DNA of 40,969 bases from Iodobacter sp. (GTDB lineage: Bacteria > Pseudomonadota > Gammaproteobacteria > Burkholderiales > Chitinibacteraceae): the NCBI RefSeq assembly GCF_025352645.1, contig NZ_JANXSO010000141.1, forward strand, positions 1-40,969. Reading direction: 5' to 3'. The notes under the pieces are model-generated. The model ran no database searches, had not been told where the DNA came from, and was given only the letters and a program-made list of their open reading frames with translations. A program made the position numbers and the translations under genes. This document shows positions 26,193-38,987 of the stretch, in pieces; within the stretch, counting starts at the first letter, position 1, and each line of letters begins with the position of its first letter.

Positions 26193-27908
26193 ATGAAAAT
26201 CGCCTCCGCCCTCATTAGCGGCATGCTAGCCCTGCTTTGCGCCGCCCCTGCCGCCGCCTTTAGCCCTTTTGAAAGCAATACCGCTCAAAAACCAGTAATA
26301 CAAGAACAACCCCTCGCCAAACCAGCCCTCCCCGCCGCCAACGAGCAGCCCTTAGCCGAGCCACCACAAAGCTATGACTACAGCGCCAATTTAAAAAGTG
26401 ATGTATTTGGTGCCAACCTATTTACCGGCGCATTTGCCCGCGCAGGCGCCACCCAATTCAACCCCGATTACGCCGTGGCCGTGGGCGACAAAATCCAGAT
26501 TCGCCTATGGGGCGCGTTTGATTTTGATACAAAACTCACCGTAGACCCCAAGGGAAATATTTTTCTGCCTCATGTTGGCCCCGTCACCGTGCTAGGCGTG
26601 CGTAATCAAGATTTACAACGGATTGTTGAAGCCGCCGTCGCCCAAACTTTTCGCAGCAATGTAAATAGCTACGCCAGCCTGGCCGCCGCCCAACCCGTGC
26701 GCGTATTTGTCAGCGGTTTTGTAAACCGCCCTGGCCTCTATAGCGGCACCAGCATGGATAGCCTGCTGCATTACCTAGACCAAGCAGGTGGGATTGACGC
26801 CGAGCGCGGCTCCTTCCTCAACGTGCAAGTAAAACGCGGCCAAACTATCCGCGCCAGCGCCAATCTTTACGAATTCTTACTAAATGGCACCATGCCGCTG
26901 ATTCAACTGAGCGATGGCGACGTTATTTTTGTAGCGCCACGTCAGTACAGCGTAAAAGTAAGCGGGCTAGCTGCCAATGCCAAACGCTTTGAATTTAGCG
27001 ACAAAACCCGCACCGTGGCCGACCTGATCAACATCACCAAGCCCAACGCTGCCGCCACCCATGTGCGCGTGATTCGCAACACTGGCAGCATCAAAAATAT
27101 CGAATATTACCCACTAGGCGACGCCGCCAGCGTAGCGCTACAAAATGGCGACGAGCTGGAATTCACCGCCGACAAAAAACCCGGCAGCATCACCGTGCGG
27201 GTAGAAGGCGAGCACAACAGCGCCCAAGAATACGTACTGCCCTACGGCGCACGTATGAGCCAGCTGCTAGCGCAAATCCAATACACCGATCATTCAGATC
27301 AAGCCAGCCTGCAGCTATTTCGCCAAAGCGTAAAAGTACGGCAAAAGCAAATGCTCGACACCTCACTCCGCTCCCTCGAATCCGCAGCCCTCACCGCCCG
27401 ATCAGGCACGAGCGACGAAGCCGTACTACGCAAACAAGAATCAGAGCTGATCTTGCAATGGGTAGAGCGCGCCAAAAAAATCGAACCCAGCGGCCAAGTC
27501 GTCATCGCCCAAGCCAGCAGCCGCGATCAGCTACTGCTAGAAAACGGCGACGTCTTACGTGTGCCCGTCAAAGACGGCCTGGTACTCGTCAGCGGCGAAG
27601 TGCTCTTCCCCAACGCCGTGGCCTTCGATCAAACACTACAGCTAGACGATTACATTAACCGCGCCGGCGGCTACACCCAAAACACCGACGTAGCCCGCAT
27701 CATCGTCGCCCGCCGGGATGGCAGCTTTAACGAAGCCAGCAGCGAAACCGGCATCTTTGGCTCCGCCAAAAACAAAATCGCCATTCAATCTGGCGACGAA
27801 ATTTTGGTCCTACCAAAAATAGACGTGAAATCAAGGCAAATTTGGAAAGATATGACGCAGATTATTTATCAGATTGCGGTGAGTGCGAAGGTGGTGTTGG
27901 GGTTGTAA
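26193..27908 (+). CDS. kpsD: Capsule export protein KpsD (polysaccharide export/SLBB family)
   Basis: The start is ATG 26193, preceded by AAGGA and followed by a signal peptide (MKIASALISGMLALLCAAPAAA, cleaved near FSPF). The same frame is open further upstream, but that would overlap kpsE. The 571-residue product has a polysaccharide-export domain (YAVAVGDKIQIRLWGAFDFD, residues about 85-170) and SLBB-type repeats (VFVSGFVNRPGLYSG, LVLVSGEVLFPNAVAFD). It is the periplasmic/outer-membrane exit component of the KpsMTED system. No lipobox is seen. Alanine codons shift from GCC to GCG in the last 25 codons, just before the AT-rich next gene. Confidence 0.92.
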   Translation: MKIASALISGMLALLCAAPAAAFSPFESNTAQKPVIQEQPLAKPALPAANEQPLAEPPQSYDYSANLKSDVFGANLFTGAFARAGATQFNPDYAVAVGDKIQIRLWGAFDFDTKLTVDPKGNIFLPHVGPVTVLGVRNQDLQRIVEAAVAQTFRSNVNSYASLAAAQPVRVFVSGFVNRPGLYSGTSMDSLLHYLDQAGGIDAERGSFLNVQVKRGQTIRASANLYEFLLNGTMPLIQLSDGDVIFVAPRQYSVKVSGLAANAKRFEFSDKTRTVADLINITKPNAAATHVRVIRNTGSIKNIEYYPLGDAASVALQNGDELEFTADKKPGSITVRVEGEHNSAQEYVLPYGARMSQLLAQIQYTDHSDQASLQLFRQSVKVRQKQMLDTSLRSLESAALTARSGTSDEAVLRKQESELILQWVERAKKIEPSGQVVIAQASSRDQLLLENGDVLRVPVKDGLVLVSGEVLFPNAVAFDQTLQLDDYINRAGGYTQNTDVARIIVARRDGSFNEASSETGIFGSAKNKIAIQSGDEILVLPKIDVKSRQIWKDMTQIIYQIAVSAKVVLGL

Positions 27909-27993
27909 ATATATACGAACAAAAACCATTTAAGAGTACTTATCAAAATTCAAGATAATTACAAAATCAATATTAACCATTGTGAATACACCC

Positions 27994-32327
<4,334 letters not shown>

Positions 32328-32343
32328 TTAAGAGAGCCCTGCT

Positions 32344-33636
32344 TTGAATGATTTAACTGCAAAACGTCTAGTTATTGTGATTCCTGCCCGCTATGGCTCT
32401 AGCCGCTTACCTGGTAAACCATTAGCCGATATTCTGGGTAAACCAATGGTGCAGCATGTGTATGAGCAGGCACTCCAAGTGCCGCATATCCACAAAGTAC
32501 TGATTGCTACTGATGATGTACGCGTCGCCGATGCGGTAAAGCTGTTTGGTGGGGAATATTTAATGACCTCGCCCGATCATCCATCAGGTACAGATCGCCT
32601 TACTGAAGTCATGCGCCAGATCGATGCAGATATTTATATCAACTTACAGGGCGATGAGCCATTAGTACGCTCCGCTGATATTGCTAAGCTGGCGGCGGGA
32701 ATGTGCGCCGATGAAACGGTGCAAGTCGGCACACTCTGCCACCCTATTCCTAGTAAAGAAGCAAGTAATCCCAACACGGTAAAAGTGGTGCTCGCCAGCA
32801 ATGGTGATGCGCTTTACTTTAGCCGCGCCGCTATTCCTTATCCCCGAGATGACGAGAGCAGCGCCTGCTATCTGAAGCATGTAGGTGTGTATGCCTACCG
32901 CCGTGAAGTGCTAGAGGCTTACGCCCAATTGCCACAAACCATGCTTGAGCAAGCAGAAAAACTAGAACAATTGCGTCTGTTGGCTGCGGGTTTACGCATC
33001 CGTGCTTTTGAAATAGAGCCAACTGGCCCGGGTGTTGATACGCCGGAATGCTTGGCGCATGTAAGGGCGATCATGGCTGGCTTGCCAGCGCAGCGTCAGC
33101 CATCGCTAGCAGAAACCAAGCTAGTGATTACCGATGTGGATGGCGTGCTTACAGATGGTGGCTTGTATTACGACGCAACTGGCGAATGCTTGAAACGTTT
33201 TCATGTGCGTGACGGCCTAGGCATTCGCTTACTAGAAGAAAGCGGCATTCGGGTGGCGGTGTTATCAGGCCGAGACTCGGCCACCTTGCGTAAACGTGTC
33301 GCAGATTTAGGCGTGACCTTGCATCAGTTTGGCGTAAAGGACAAAGCACGGGCCTGCTTTGAGCTCATGGCACAAGCCAATGCCCAAGCGCACGAAACCG
33401 TTTGCGTCGGTGACGACAGTATTGATCTGCCTGCCTTCGAGGTATGTGGCCTCTCCTTCGCGGTGGCAGATGCGCCATCTTATGTAAAAGCCAAAGCTAG
33501 CCACGAATTAAAGACGCAAGGTGGAGCCGGTGCATTCAGAGAATTGGCCGATATGATTTTGCTGGCCCAAGGCAAAGAAGATGTATTTGGCACAGCCAAA
33601 GGCTTTTCTACCGTTATGAATGGCATTACGCAGTAA
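32344..33636 (+). CDS. kdsB-kdsC: KdsB-KdsC fusion: CMP-Kdo synthetase joined to Kdo-8-phosphate phosphatase
   Basis: The 430-residue product joins two consecutive-pathway enzymes. Residues about 8-250 are KdsB (IPARYGSSRLPGKPL, NLQGDEPLV, EKLEQLRLL), which makes CMP-Kdo from CTP. Residues about 258-420 are a KdsC-type HAD phosphatase (ITDVDGVLTDGG with D264 and D266, LSGRDSATL, VGDDSIDLP), which removes the phosphate from Kdo-8-phosphate. The linker is only about ten residues and the frame is uninterrupted. The start is TTG 32344, eight bases after a GAGAG sequence; the nearby ATG at 32348 is out of frame. It follows kdsA by 16 bases. Confidence 0.95.
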   Translation: MNDLTAKRLVIVIPARYGSSRLPGKPLADILGKPMVQHVYEQALQVPHIHKVLIATDDVRVADAVKLFGGEYLMTSPDHPSGTDRLTEVMRQIDADIYINLQGDEPLVRSADIAKLAAGMCADETVQVGTLCHPIPSKEASNPNTVKVVLASNGDALYFSRAAIPYPRDDESSACYLKHVGVYAYRREVLEAYAQLPQTMLEQAEKLEQLRLLAAGLRIRAFEIEPTGPGVDTPECLAHVRAIMAGLPAQRQPSLAETKLVITDVDGVLTDGGLYYDATGECLKRFHVRDGLGIRLLEESGIRVAVLSGRDSATLRKRVADLGVTLHQFGVKDKARACFELMAQANAQAHETVCVGDDSIDLPAFEVCGLSFAVADAPSYVKAKASHELKTQGGAGAFRELADMILLAQGKEDVFGTAKGFSTVMNGITQ

Positions 33637-33674
33637 GTAATTAGACATTTTTAAATGCAAACGCATGTGAACTC

Positions 33675-33746
33675 GTAGGGTGTGCCAAGCACTTTTCTTG
33701 CGCACCGGCCCTCGGTGCGCAACGACTTCGTCGTTTCACACCCTAC
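33675..33746. repeat. 72-bp palindromic element between kdsB-kdsC and kpsF
   Basis: GTAGGGTGTG (33675-33684) and CACACCCTAC (33737-33746) are perfect 10-bp inverted ends. Inside lie two more hairpins, GCGCACCG/CGGTGCGC (33700-33720) and AACGAC/GTCGTT (33721-33735). It looks like a variant of the dispersed palindrome family in this window. It could also affect the transcript between the two genes. Confidence 0.75.
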
Positions 33747-33813
33747 TAAAATTCAATAATTTAGAAATACCGGATGTTATACGGAAGTACTTAATACACC
33801 ATAGAGAATCAAA

Positions 33814-34761
33814 ATGACTGCAGTTATTTCACAAGCTAAAAATATCGTGGCAATTGAGATTCAGGCCCTTAGCGCAATGGCGGATCGAATTGACGAAAGC
33901 TTTCAAAAAGCCATTGATATTATTTTGAATGCCAAGGGCCGCGTCGTGGTGGTGGGCATGGGTAAATCGGGCTTGATCGGTAAAAAAATTGCGGCGAGCA
34001 TGGCGTCTACCGGAACTGCAGCATTTTTTGTTCACCCCGGCGAGGCTTTTCATGGCGATTTAGGAATGATTCATTCCTCTGACACGGTGCTGATGATCTC
34101 TAATAGTGGAGAAACTGAAGAGCTGATTCGATTACTGCCCTTTTTGCTTCATCAAGAAAACCGCGTGATTGCCATGACCGGCAAAATGGAATCCACACTC
34201 GCCAAACACGCCGATGTAGTACTAGATATTTCTGTAGAGCGGGAAGCATGCAATAACAACTTAGCCCCTACTTGCTCTACCACCGCGACTTTGGTGATGG
34301 GTGATGCGCTGGCTATTGTTTTATCCACAAAATACGATTTCCAGATTGAAGATTTTGCTCGTTTCCATCCAGGTGGCAGCTTAGGCCGCCGCCTGCTGAC
34401 CCGTGTTGCCGATGTGATGTGTAAAGATAATCTACCCATTTGCCATCAAGAAGACTCCTTTAGGGATGTGGTTCATGTCATTAACAGCGGACGCTTAGGC
34501 TTGGCCTTAGTGATGGAAAATGACGAGCTGCAAGGCATCATTACCGATGGCGATGTAAGACGCGCCTTTGATTCTGATCGTGACTACAAGCAAATCAAAG
34601 CAGCACACATTATGAGTAAAAATCCAAAATGCGCCTCACCTGACGAACGTTTTGTAGATGCAGAAGAGCGTATTCGCATCGCAAAAATTAATGCATTAGT
34701 GGTTAAAAATGAAATGAATAAGGTCGTTGGAATCTTGCAGATTTTCGATATAGATAATTAA
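33814..34761 (+). CDS. kpsF: Arabinose-5-phosphate isomerase KpsF/KdsD
   Basis: This 315-residue enzyme converts ribulose 5-phosphate to arabinose 5-phosphate, the first step to Kdo. An SIS domain occupies about residues 38-170 (GRVVVVGMGKSGLIGKKIAASMASTGTAAFFVHPGEAFHGDLGM, in parts SNSGETEE) with FHPGGSLGRRL carrying the family histidine. Two CBS domains follow (about 205-315; MENDELQGIITDGDVRRA). The name kpsF is used because of its place in the capsule cluster; KdsD is the same activity. Its TAA overlaps the kpsC ATG by one base. Confidence 0.95.
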   Translation: MTAVISQAKNIVAIEIQALSAMADRIDESFQKAIDIILNAKGRVVVVGMGKSGLIGKKIAASMASTGTAAFFVHPGEAFHGDLGMIHSSDTVLMISNSGETEELIRLLPFLLHQENRVIAMTGKMESTLAKHADVVLDISVEREACNNNLAPTCSTTATLVMGDALAIVLSTKYDFQIEDFARFHPGGSLGRRLLTRVADVMCKDNLPICHQEDSFRDVVHVINSGRLGLALVMENDELQGIITDGDVRRAFDSDRDYKQIKAAHIMSKNPKCASPDERFVDAEERIRIAKINALVVKNEMNKVVGILQIFDIDN

Positions 34762-36842
34762 TGCCCGTAAAAAATATAAATAAAATTGGAATTTACTCCA
34801 GCGGCATTCTTCGTATTCCTTGTTTAAGTGCTTTAGTTGGCGCAGAAATCTGCCCTGCCATTAATCTTCAACAAGTAGATGCATTTGCAGGCTGGGGCAA
34901 ACGCCCAAGTAGCAAAAAACCAAGAGCAAAAGCAGCTCAACTTGGTCTTCCCTTTCTTGCACTAGAAGACGGTTTCTTACGCTCGTTTAATACTGGCGAG
35001 CATAGCCCGCCTTTGTCTCTTGTGCTTGATTCTGAGGGCATTTACTACGATTGCACCGGCCCTTCGGCTTTAGAAAGTTTACTGAATTCTAAGGCTGATT
35101 TGCTGGCGGATATTGCGCTGGATGTGGCGCGGGCTAAGGCTTTGCTGCTGCAGCATCAGCTGAGTAAATACAATCATGCGCCGATGTTGGATCTGGCTTT
35201 GCTGCGCAGCTGGGATCGCCAGCGGGTGCTGGTGATTGATCAAACGGCTGGCGATATGAGCGTGGCTTTAGGTGGGGCGAGTGCGGCTAGTTTTAGCCAG
35301 ATGCTGGCGGCGGCTTACGCTGAAAATCCTGATGCTACGGTTTATGTAAAAACGCATCCAGAGGTTACGTCAGGGCGCAAGCAGGGTTATTTAAGCCATG
35401 TGCAAGATGATGCGTGCACGGTGGTTTTGCGCCAAGCGATTAACCCGCTGAGCCTTATTGAGCAGATGGATAAAGTGTATGTAGTGACGTCCACCATGGG
35501 TTTTGAGGCTTTACTAGCGGCGAAATCGGTCAGTGTATTTGGCCTACCTTGGTATGCGGGCTGGGGGGTGACGGATGATCGGCAGTGCTGTGCCCGCCGT
35601 ACTCAGCATCGCTCTGTGGATGAATTATTTGCAGCGGCTTATTTCCATTACAGCCGTTATTTAAACCCAGTAACCCATCAGCGAGGCACTATTTTTGATG
35701 TGATGGATTGGCTAGTTTTGCAGCGCAAAATGGCCAACCGTTATTCTGGCCGAATGATCGCTGTGGGCTTTAGGCGCTGGAAAGCGGCGAATATCAAGCC
35801 GCTATTATCACTGCATGCTGGGCAGGTTTTATTTGTAAAAGACGCGGCTCAGGCGGCGGCTTTAGCGCTGCAAACAGCGGATTGCTTGGTGTTTTGGGGG
35901 CGGCAGGCGCCTAAAGGCGTAGCAGAGCTGGCGGCTGAATCTGGCTCGCGGCTGTTGCGTATGGAGGATGGCTTTGTGCGCTCGGTGGGCTTGGGCTCAG
36001 ATTTAATCCGCCCCTTGTCGCTAGTGCTGGATGAGCAGGGGATTTATTTTGACCCTAGCCAGCCTTCTGCTTTGGAACACATCCTAAATACCACCGCGTT
36101 TTCAGCGGCAGAATGCGCGCGCAGCCAGCATTTACGCCGGTTCATCATTCAGCATGGCATCAGTAAATATAATTTAGAACCGCGTGATATCGCCCAATGG
36201 CCCAGCACTGGCAAAGAAGTCGTGCTGGTGCCAGGCCAGGTCGAAGACGATGCTTCGATTCGCTATGGTTGCAGCGATGTTAAAACCAATCTTGGCCTAC
36301 TGCAGGCAGCCAGAGCAGCGCACCCCAGCGCATTTATTGTCTACAAACCACACCCCGATGTGATGTCTGGCAACCGAGCAGGCAAGCTGGTGCTGGCTCA
36401 GGCGCTGCAATTTGCCGATTTTGTGGAGGCTAGGCTATCGGTGGTCAGCTGCATCGATGCCTGCGATGTGGTGCATACCATGACATCCCTCACCGGCTTT
36501 GATGCGCTGCTGCGTGATAAGCGGGTGGTGGTGTATGGCCAGCCGTTCTACGCGGGCTGGGGGCTAACTAAAGATGTACTAAGCGAAGGGGCAGCCTTTG
36601 CCCGCCGCACACGGCCATTATCGCTGGATGAATTAGTGGCGGGCACTTTATTGTATTACCCGCTGTATTGGGATTGGTCTTTAAAAGGCTATACCCATTG
36701 CGAGGCGGTATTGCAGCAGATTATTCAAACCCGCAATACGCTTGAAACCCAAAATGGGCTGGAAAAACTGCGCGTTGGCTTGGTACGCCGCCAATTGCGC
36801 AAGCTTAATATATTGGCGAAAGCTTGGATTTTTAAATCATGA
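34761..36842 (+). CDS. kpsC: Capsule lipid-linker beta-Kdo transferase KpsC
   Basis: This 693-residue protein has the two-module architecture of KpsC. Module 1 (about 1-350) has FAGWGKRPSSKKP, LALEDGFLRS, SLVLDSEGIYYD and KTHPEVTSG. Module 2 (about 360-690) repeats the pattern with FWGRQAP, RMEDGFVRSVGLGSD, SLVLDEQGIYFD and KPHPDVMSGN. KpsC and KpsS together build the beta-linked oligo-Kdo linker on phosphatidylglycerol that carries group 2 capsules; KpsC adds the later residues. It overlaps kpsF by one base and kpsS by four. Codon usage is G- and T-rich, unlike kpsMTED. Confidence 0.95.
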   Translation: MPVKNINKIGIYSSGILRIPCLSALVGAEICPAINLQQVDAFAGWGKRPSSKKPRAKAAQLGLPFLALEDGFLRSFNTGEHSPPLSLVLDSEGIYYDCTGPSALESLLNSKADLLADIALDVARAKALLLQHQLSKYNHAPMLDLALLRSWDRQRVLVIDQTAGDMSVALGGASAASFSQMLAAAYAENPDATVYVKTHPEVTSGRKQGYLSHVQDDACTVVLRQAINPLSLIEQMDKVYVVTSTMGFEALLAAKSVSVFGLPWYAGWGVTDDRQCCARRTQHRSVDELFAAAYFHYSRYLNPVTHQRGTIFDVMDWLVLQRKMANRYSGRMIAVGFRRWKAANIKPLLSLHAGQVLFVKDAAQAAALALQTADCLVFWGRQAPKGVAELAAESGSRLLRMEDGFVRSVGLGSDLIRPLSLVLDEQGIYFDPSQPSALEHILNTTAFSAAECARSQHLRRFIIQHGISKYNLEPRDIAQWPSTGKEVVLVPGQVEDDASIRYGCSDVKTNLGLLQAARAAHPSAFIVYKPHPDVMSGNRAGKLVLAQALQFADFVEARLSVVSCIDACDVVHTMTSLTGFDALLRDKRVVVYGQPFYAGWGLTKDVLSEGAAFARRTRPLSLDELVAGTLLYYPLYWDWSLKGYTHCEAVLQQIIQTRNTLETQNGLEKLRVGLVRRQLRKLNILAKAWIFKS

Positions 36843-38266
36843 TTAATGAAGGTATTCAGGCATTTGCTGGCAAACGCGTGCTGTTATTACAAGGGCCGGT
36901 TTCCACATTCTTTGCTCGCTTGGCAAAAGATTTACGCAATACTGGGGCAGAAGTTTTTAAAGTTAATTTTAATGCCGGTGATTGGCTTTTTTATCCACGG
37001 AATGCCATTAATTATCAAGGCAAGATGGAAGATTGGCCTACTTATTTTGAGGCGCTAATTAAAGATCTGAATATTGACGCTATTTTATTATTTGGCGATT
37101 GCCGCCGTATTCATCAAGATGCGCACGCTATTGCTGATAAGCATGGCTTAGAAATCGGTGTATTTGAAGAGGGCTATGTACGGCCTGATTACATTACCCT
37201 TGAGCGATTTGGCGTAAATGCTTACTCACAATTATCCCGCGAGCCAGCACATTATCAGGAAAAAACAGCTGTTCCCAAAAAACAGCCTGTGGGTAATGCA
37301 TATTGGGCAATGATTTGGTTTGGATTTTGGTATGGCAGCATTGCGGCCTTAGGCAAAATCTTCTTTAGGCATTATCAGCATCACCGCCCCTTGTCGCTGC
37401 TGGAGTTTTTCCCGTGGATGCGCTCGGCACGGCGCAAACAATGGTATCGCTGGGCAGAGCGCGGCACACAAGAAGAGCTGATCTCCCAATGGGACAGACA
37501 ATTCTTTTTAGCGCCCTTGCAGGTGTTTAATGATTCGCAAATCACCGTACATGCTGATTTTGATGGTGTGGAGCAGTTTATTGAAAGCACGCTGCTGTCC
37601 TTTGCTCGGCATGCACCTAAAGACACACTACTGGTTTTTAAGCACCATCCTATGGATAGGGGCTATCGGGATTACACCAAGCTGATCACCAAACTTGCCC
37701 ATCAGGCCAATGTGGCTGCACGGGTGCTGTATATCCATGATCAGCACTTGCCCACGCTGCTTAATCATGTACGTGGGGTGGTGGTGGTGAACAGTACCGT
37801 GGGTTTATCCGCCCTACACCACGGTGCGCCGACCATTACCTGCGGCAATGCCATGTACGATATTGCTGGCCTTACCTATCAAGGCGGGCTGGATCAATTC
37901 TGGCAGGCGGCCCCCAATGCCAAGCCTAATAACGCCTTGTATCTGCGCTTTAGAGATTATTTGGTGGCCAAAACTCAGCTCAATGGCAGCTTTTATAAGC
38001 CGCTAAAAATGCTTGAATCACATAGTGGGCTAGTTTGGAATGCGTCTAAAAACACCTCGCCGCTACAAGCAGTGGCGACCAAACCTATTACCCCTGCAAC
38101 CCATATCCAGCCAAAATCCAAAGTGATTGTCTTCGCCAAACCAGAGCCATTAATCAGCAAAAAACCCGAGCGTACCCCTATCACCCATGGCGAAAACGCC
38201 TGTAGATATACCTCAATCACATCCATTCTTACCATTGCGCATAGCATCATGCTGTTGGCGACATAG
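36839..38266 (+). CDS. kpsS: Capsule lipid-linker Kdo transferase KpsS, with a C-terminal extension
   Basis: KpsS adds the first beta-Kdo to the lipid acceptor. Motifs include VLLLQGPVSTFFARLAKDL, LFGDCRRIHQDA, VFEEGYVRPDYITLERFGVN, FKHHPMDRGYRDY and VVVNSTVGLSALHHGAP. The recognisable domain ends near residue 400 (about HSGLVWN). The remaining 75 residues are a Pro/Lys/Thr-rich tail that ends in a hydrophobic stretch and runs up to a repeat-filled gap. The total of 475 exceeds the roughly 390-410 residues I expect for the family, so the tail may be extra sequence gained by loss of the original stop. The start overlaps kpsC (ATGA). Confidence 0.93.
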   Translation: MINEGIQAFAGKRVLLLQGPVSTFFARLAKDLRNTGAEVFKVNFNAGDWLFYPRNAINYQGKMEDWPTYFEALIKDLNIDAILLFGDCRRIHQDAHAIADKHGLEIGVFEEGYVRPDYITLERFGVNAYSQLSREPAHYQEKTAVPKKQPVGNAYWAMIWFGFWYGSIAALGKIFFRHYQHHRPLSLLEFFPWMRSARRKQWYRWAERGTQEELISQWDRQFFLAPLQVFNDSQITVHADFDGVEQFIESTLLSFARHAPKDTLLVFKHHPMDRGYRDYTKLITKLAHQANVAARVLYIHDQHLPTLLNHVRGVVVVNSTVGLSALHHGAPTITCGNAMYDIAGLTYQGGLDQFWQAAPNAKPNNALYLRFRDYLVAKTQLNGSFYKPLKMLESHSGLVWNASKNTSPLQAVATKPITPATHIQPKSKVIVFAKPEPLISKKPERTPITHGENACRYTSITSILTIAHSIMLLAT

Positions 38267-38299
38267 TGGGCCGCTGACGCCATCTGCCGCTCATCGTAG

Positions 38300-38341
38300 G
38301 GCGTAATGCAGCCAAGTGTTTTGGCTTGGCTGCATTACGCC
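38300..38341. repeat. Long perfect hairpin after kpsS
   Basis: GGCGTAATGCAGCCAAG (38300-38316) and its exact complement (38325-38341) form a 17-bp stem with an eight-base loop, 34 bases after the kpsS stop. It begins with the same GTAGGGCG as the dispersed palindromes but has a different core. No T-run follows. Confidence 0.85.
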
Positions 38342-38368
38342 GTATGGGGATTACCAACACAAAGTGCC

Positions 38369-38484
38369 GCGTACTTTTCAGCATTGCTCGCGGGTTACAC
38401 CCGCCCTACGAAATACATCATGGCTTCTGCTTAAGTTAATAGAGCTGGCTTGCCCCCCAATCCTATCAACTTAGCCATATCTCA
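38369..38484. repeat. Half palindrome plus GCTTAAGTTAATAG unit
   Basis: The right half of the dispersed element (CGCGTACTTTTCAGC to CACCCGCCCTAC, 38369-38408) is followed by GCTTAAGTTAATAG (38429-38442) and ACTTAGCCATATCTCA (38469-38484). The same sequence of units is present at 19584-19709. Confidence 0.6.
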
Positions 38485-38520
38485 TGCCGTTGCCGCACAA
38501 CTAACGAGCATTGAATCATC

Positions 38521-38580
38521 GTAGGGCGGGTGCAACCCGCGTATTTTTCAGCAAGGCTCGGCGGGTTTCACCCGCCCTAC
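38521..38580. repeat. Dispersed 60-bp palindromic element, copy 2 (best preserved)
   Basis: GTAGGGCGGGTGCAACCCGC (38521-38540) pairs with GCGGGTTTCACCCGCCCTAC (38561-38580) at 19 of 20 positions around a 20-base loop. The loop contains TTTTTCAGC and GGCTCG, also seen in the half copy at 38369. Confidence 0.9.
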
Positions 38581-38987
38581 AAAAGATGTGCTGCATAAGC
38601 TTGGCTTACGCTAGTTTTTACTAGCTTGCGAAGGCTGGCTCACCCAAGCCCACACCAACAACGTGTAACCTGCTTTTAACATAAAACCCTTACTCTCCCG
38701 ATATTAGCTTACAAATTATGGAAAGTCCTAGCTGCCACCTCTTTTGTCTGAGATCTTGCCTGTAATTCTAGTCCATTCACTTTTTTAAAATAAATTGAGA
38801 TTAAATTCGATTAAAATCCCGCGCCCGCTATTTTTTGACCTAGTATATAAAAACGAGTAAAGCCAAAAAAATATAAAACACACATTTTTCTAAAATAATA
38901 TGTGGCTTACTTGATATCTCATAGAACATCGACTAATTACTTTGCTAAGGCAAATTTCGGCTGAGTAACAAATACGCAGGGGAATAT

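Larger units (their letters stand above)
38267..38987. other. 721-bp repeat-rich gap after the capsule locus
   Basis: No ORF of note is visible. The left 310 bases hold three palindromic elements (separate entries), which could end or stabilise the capsule mRNA; none is followed by a clear T-tract. The right 350 bases are AT-rich and lead to the small outer-membrane protein gene, probably including its promoter. Confidence 0.6.
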
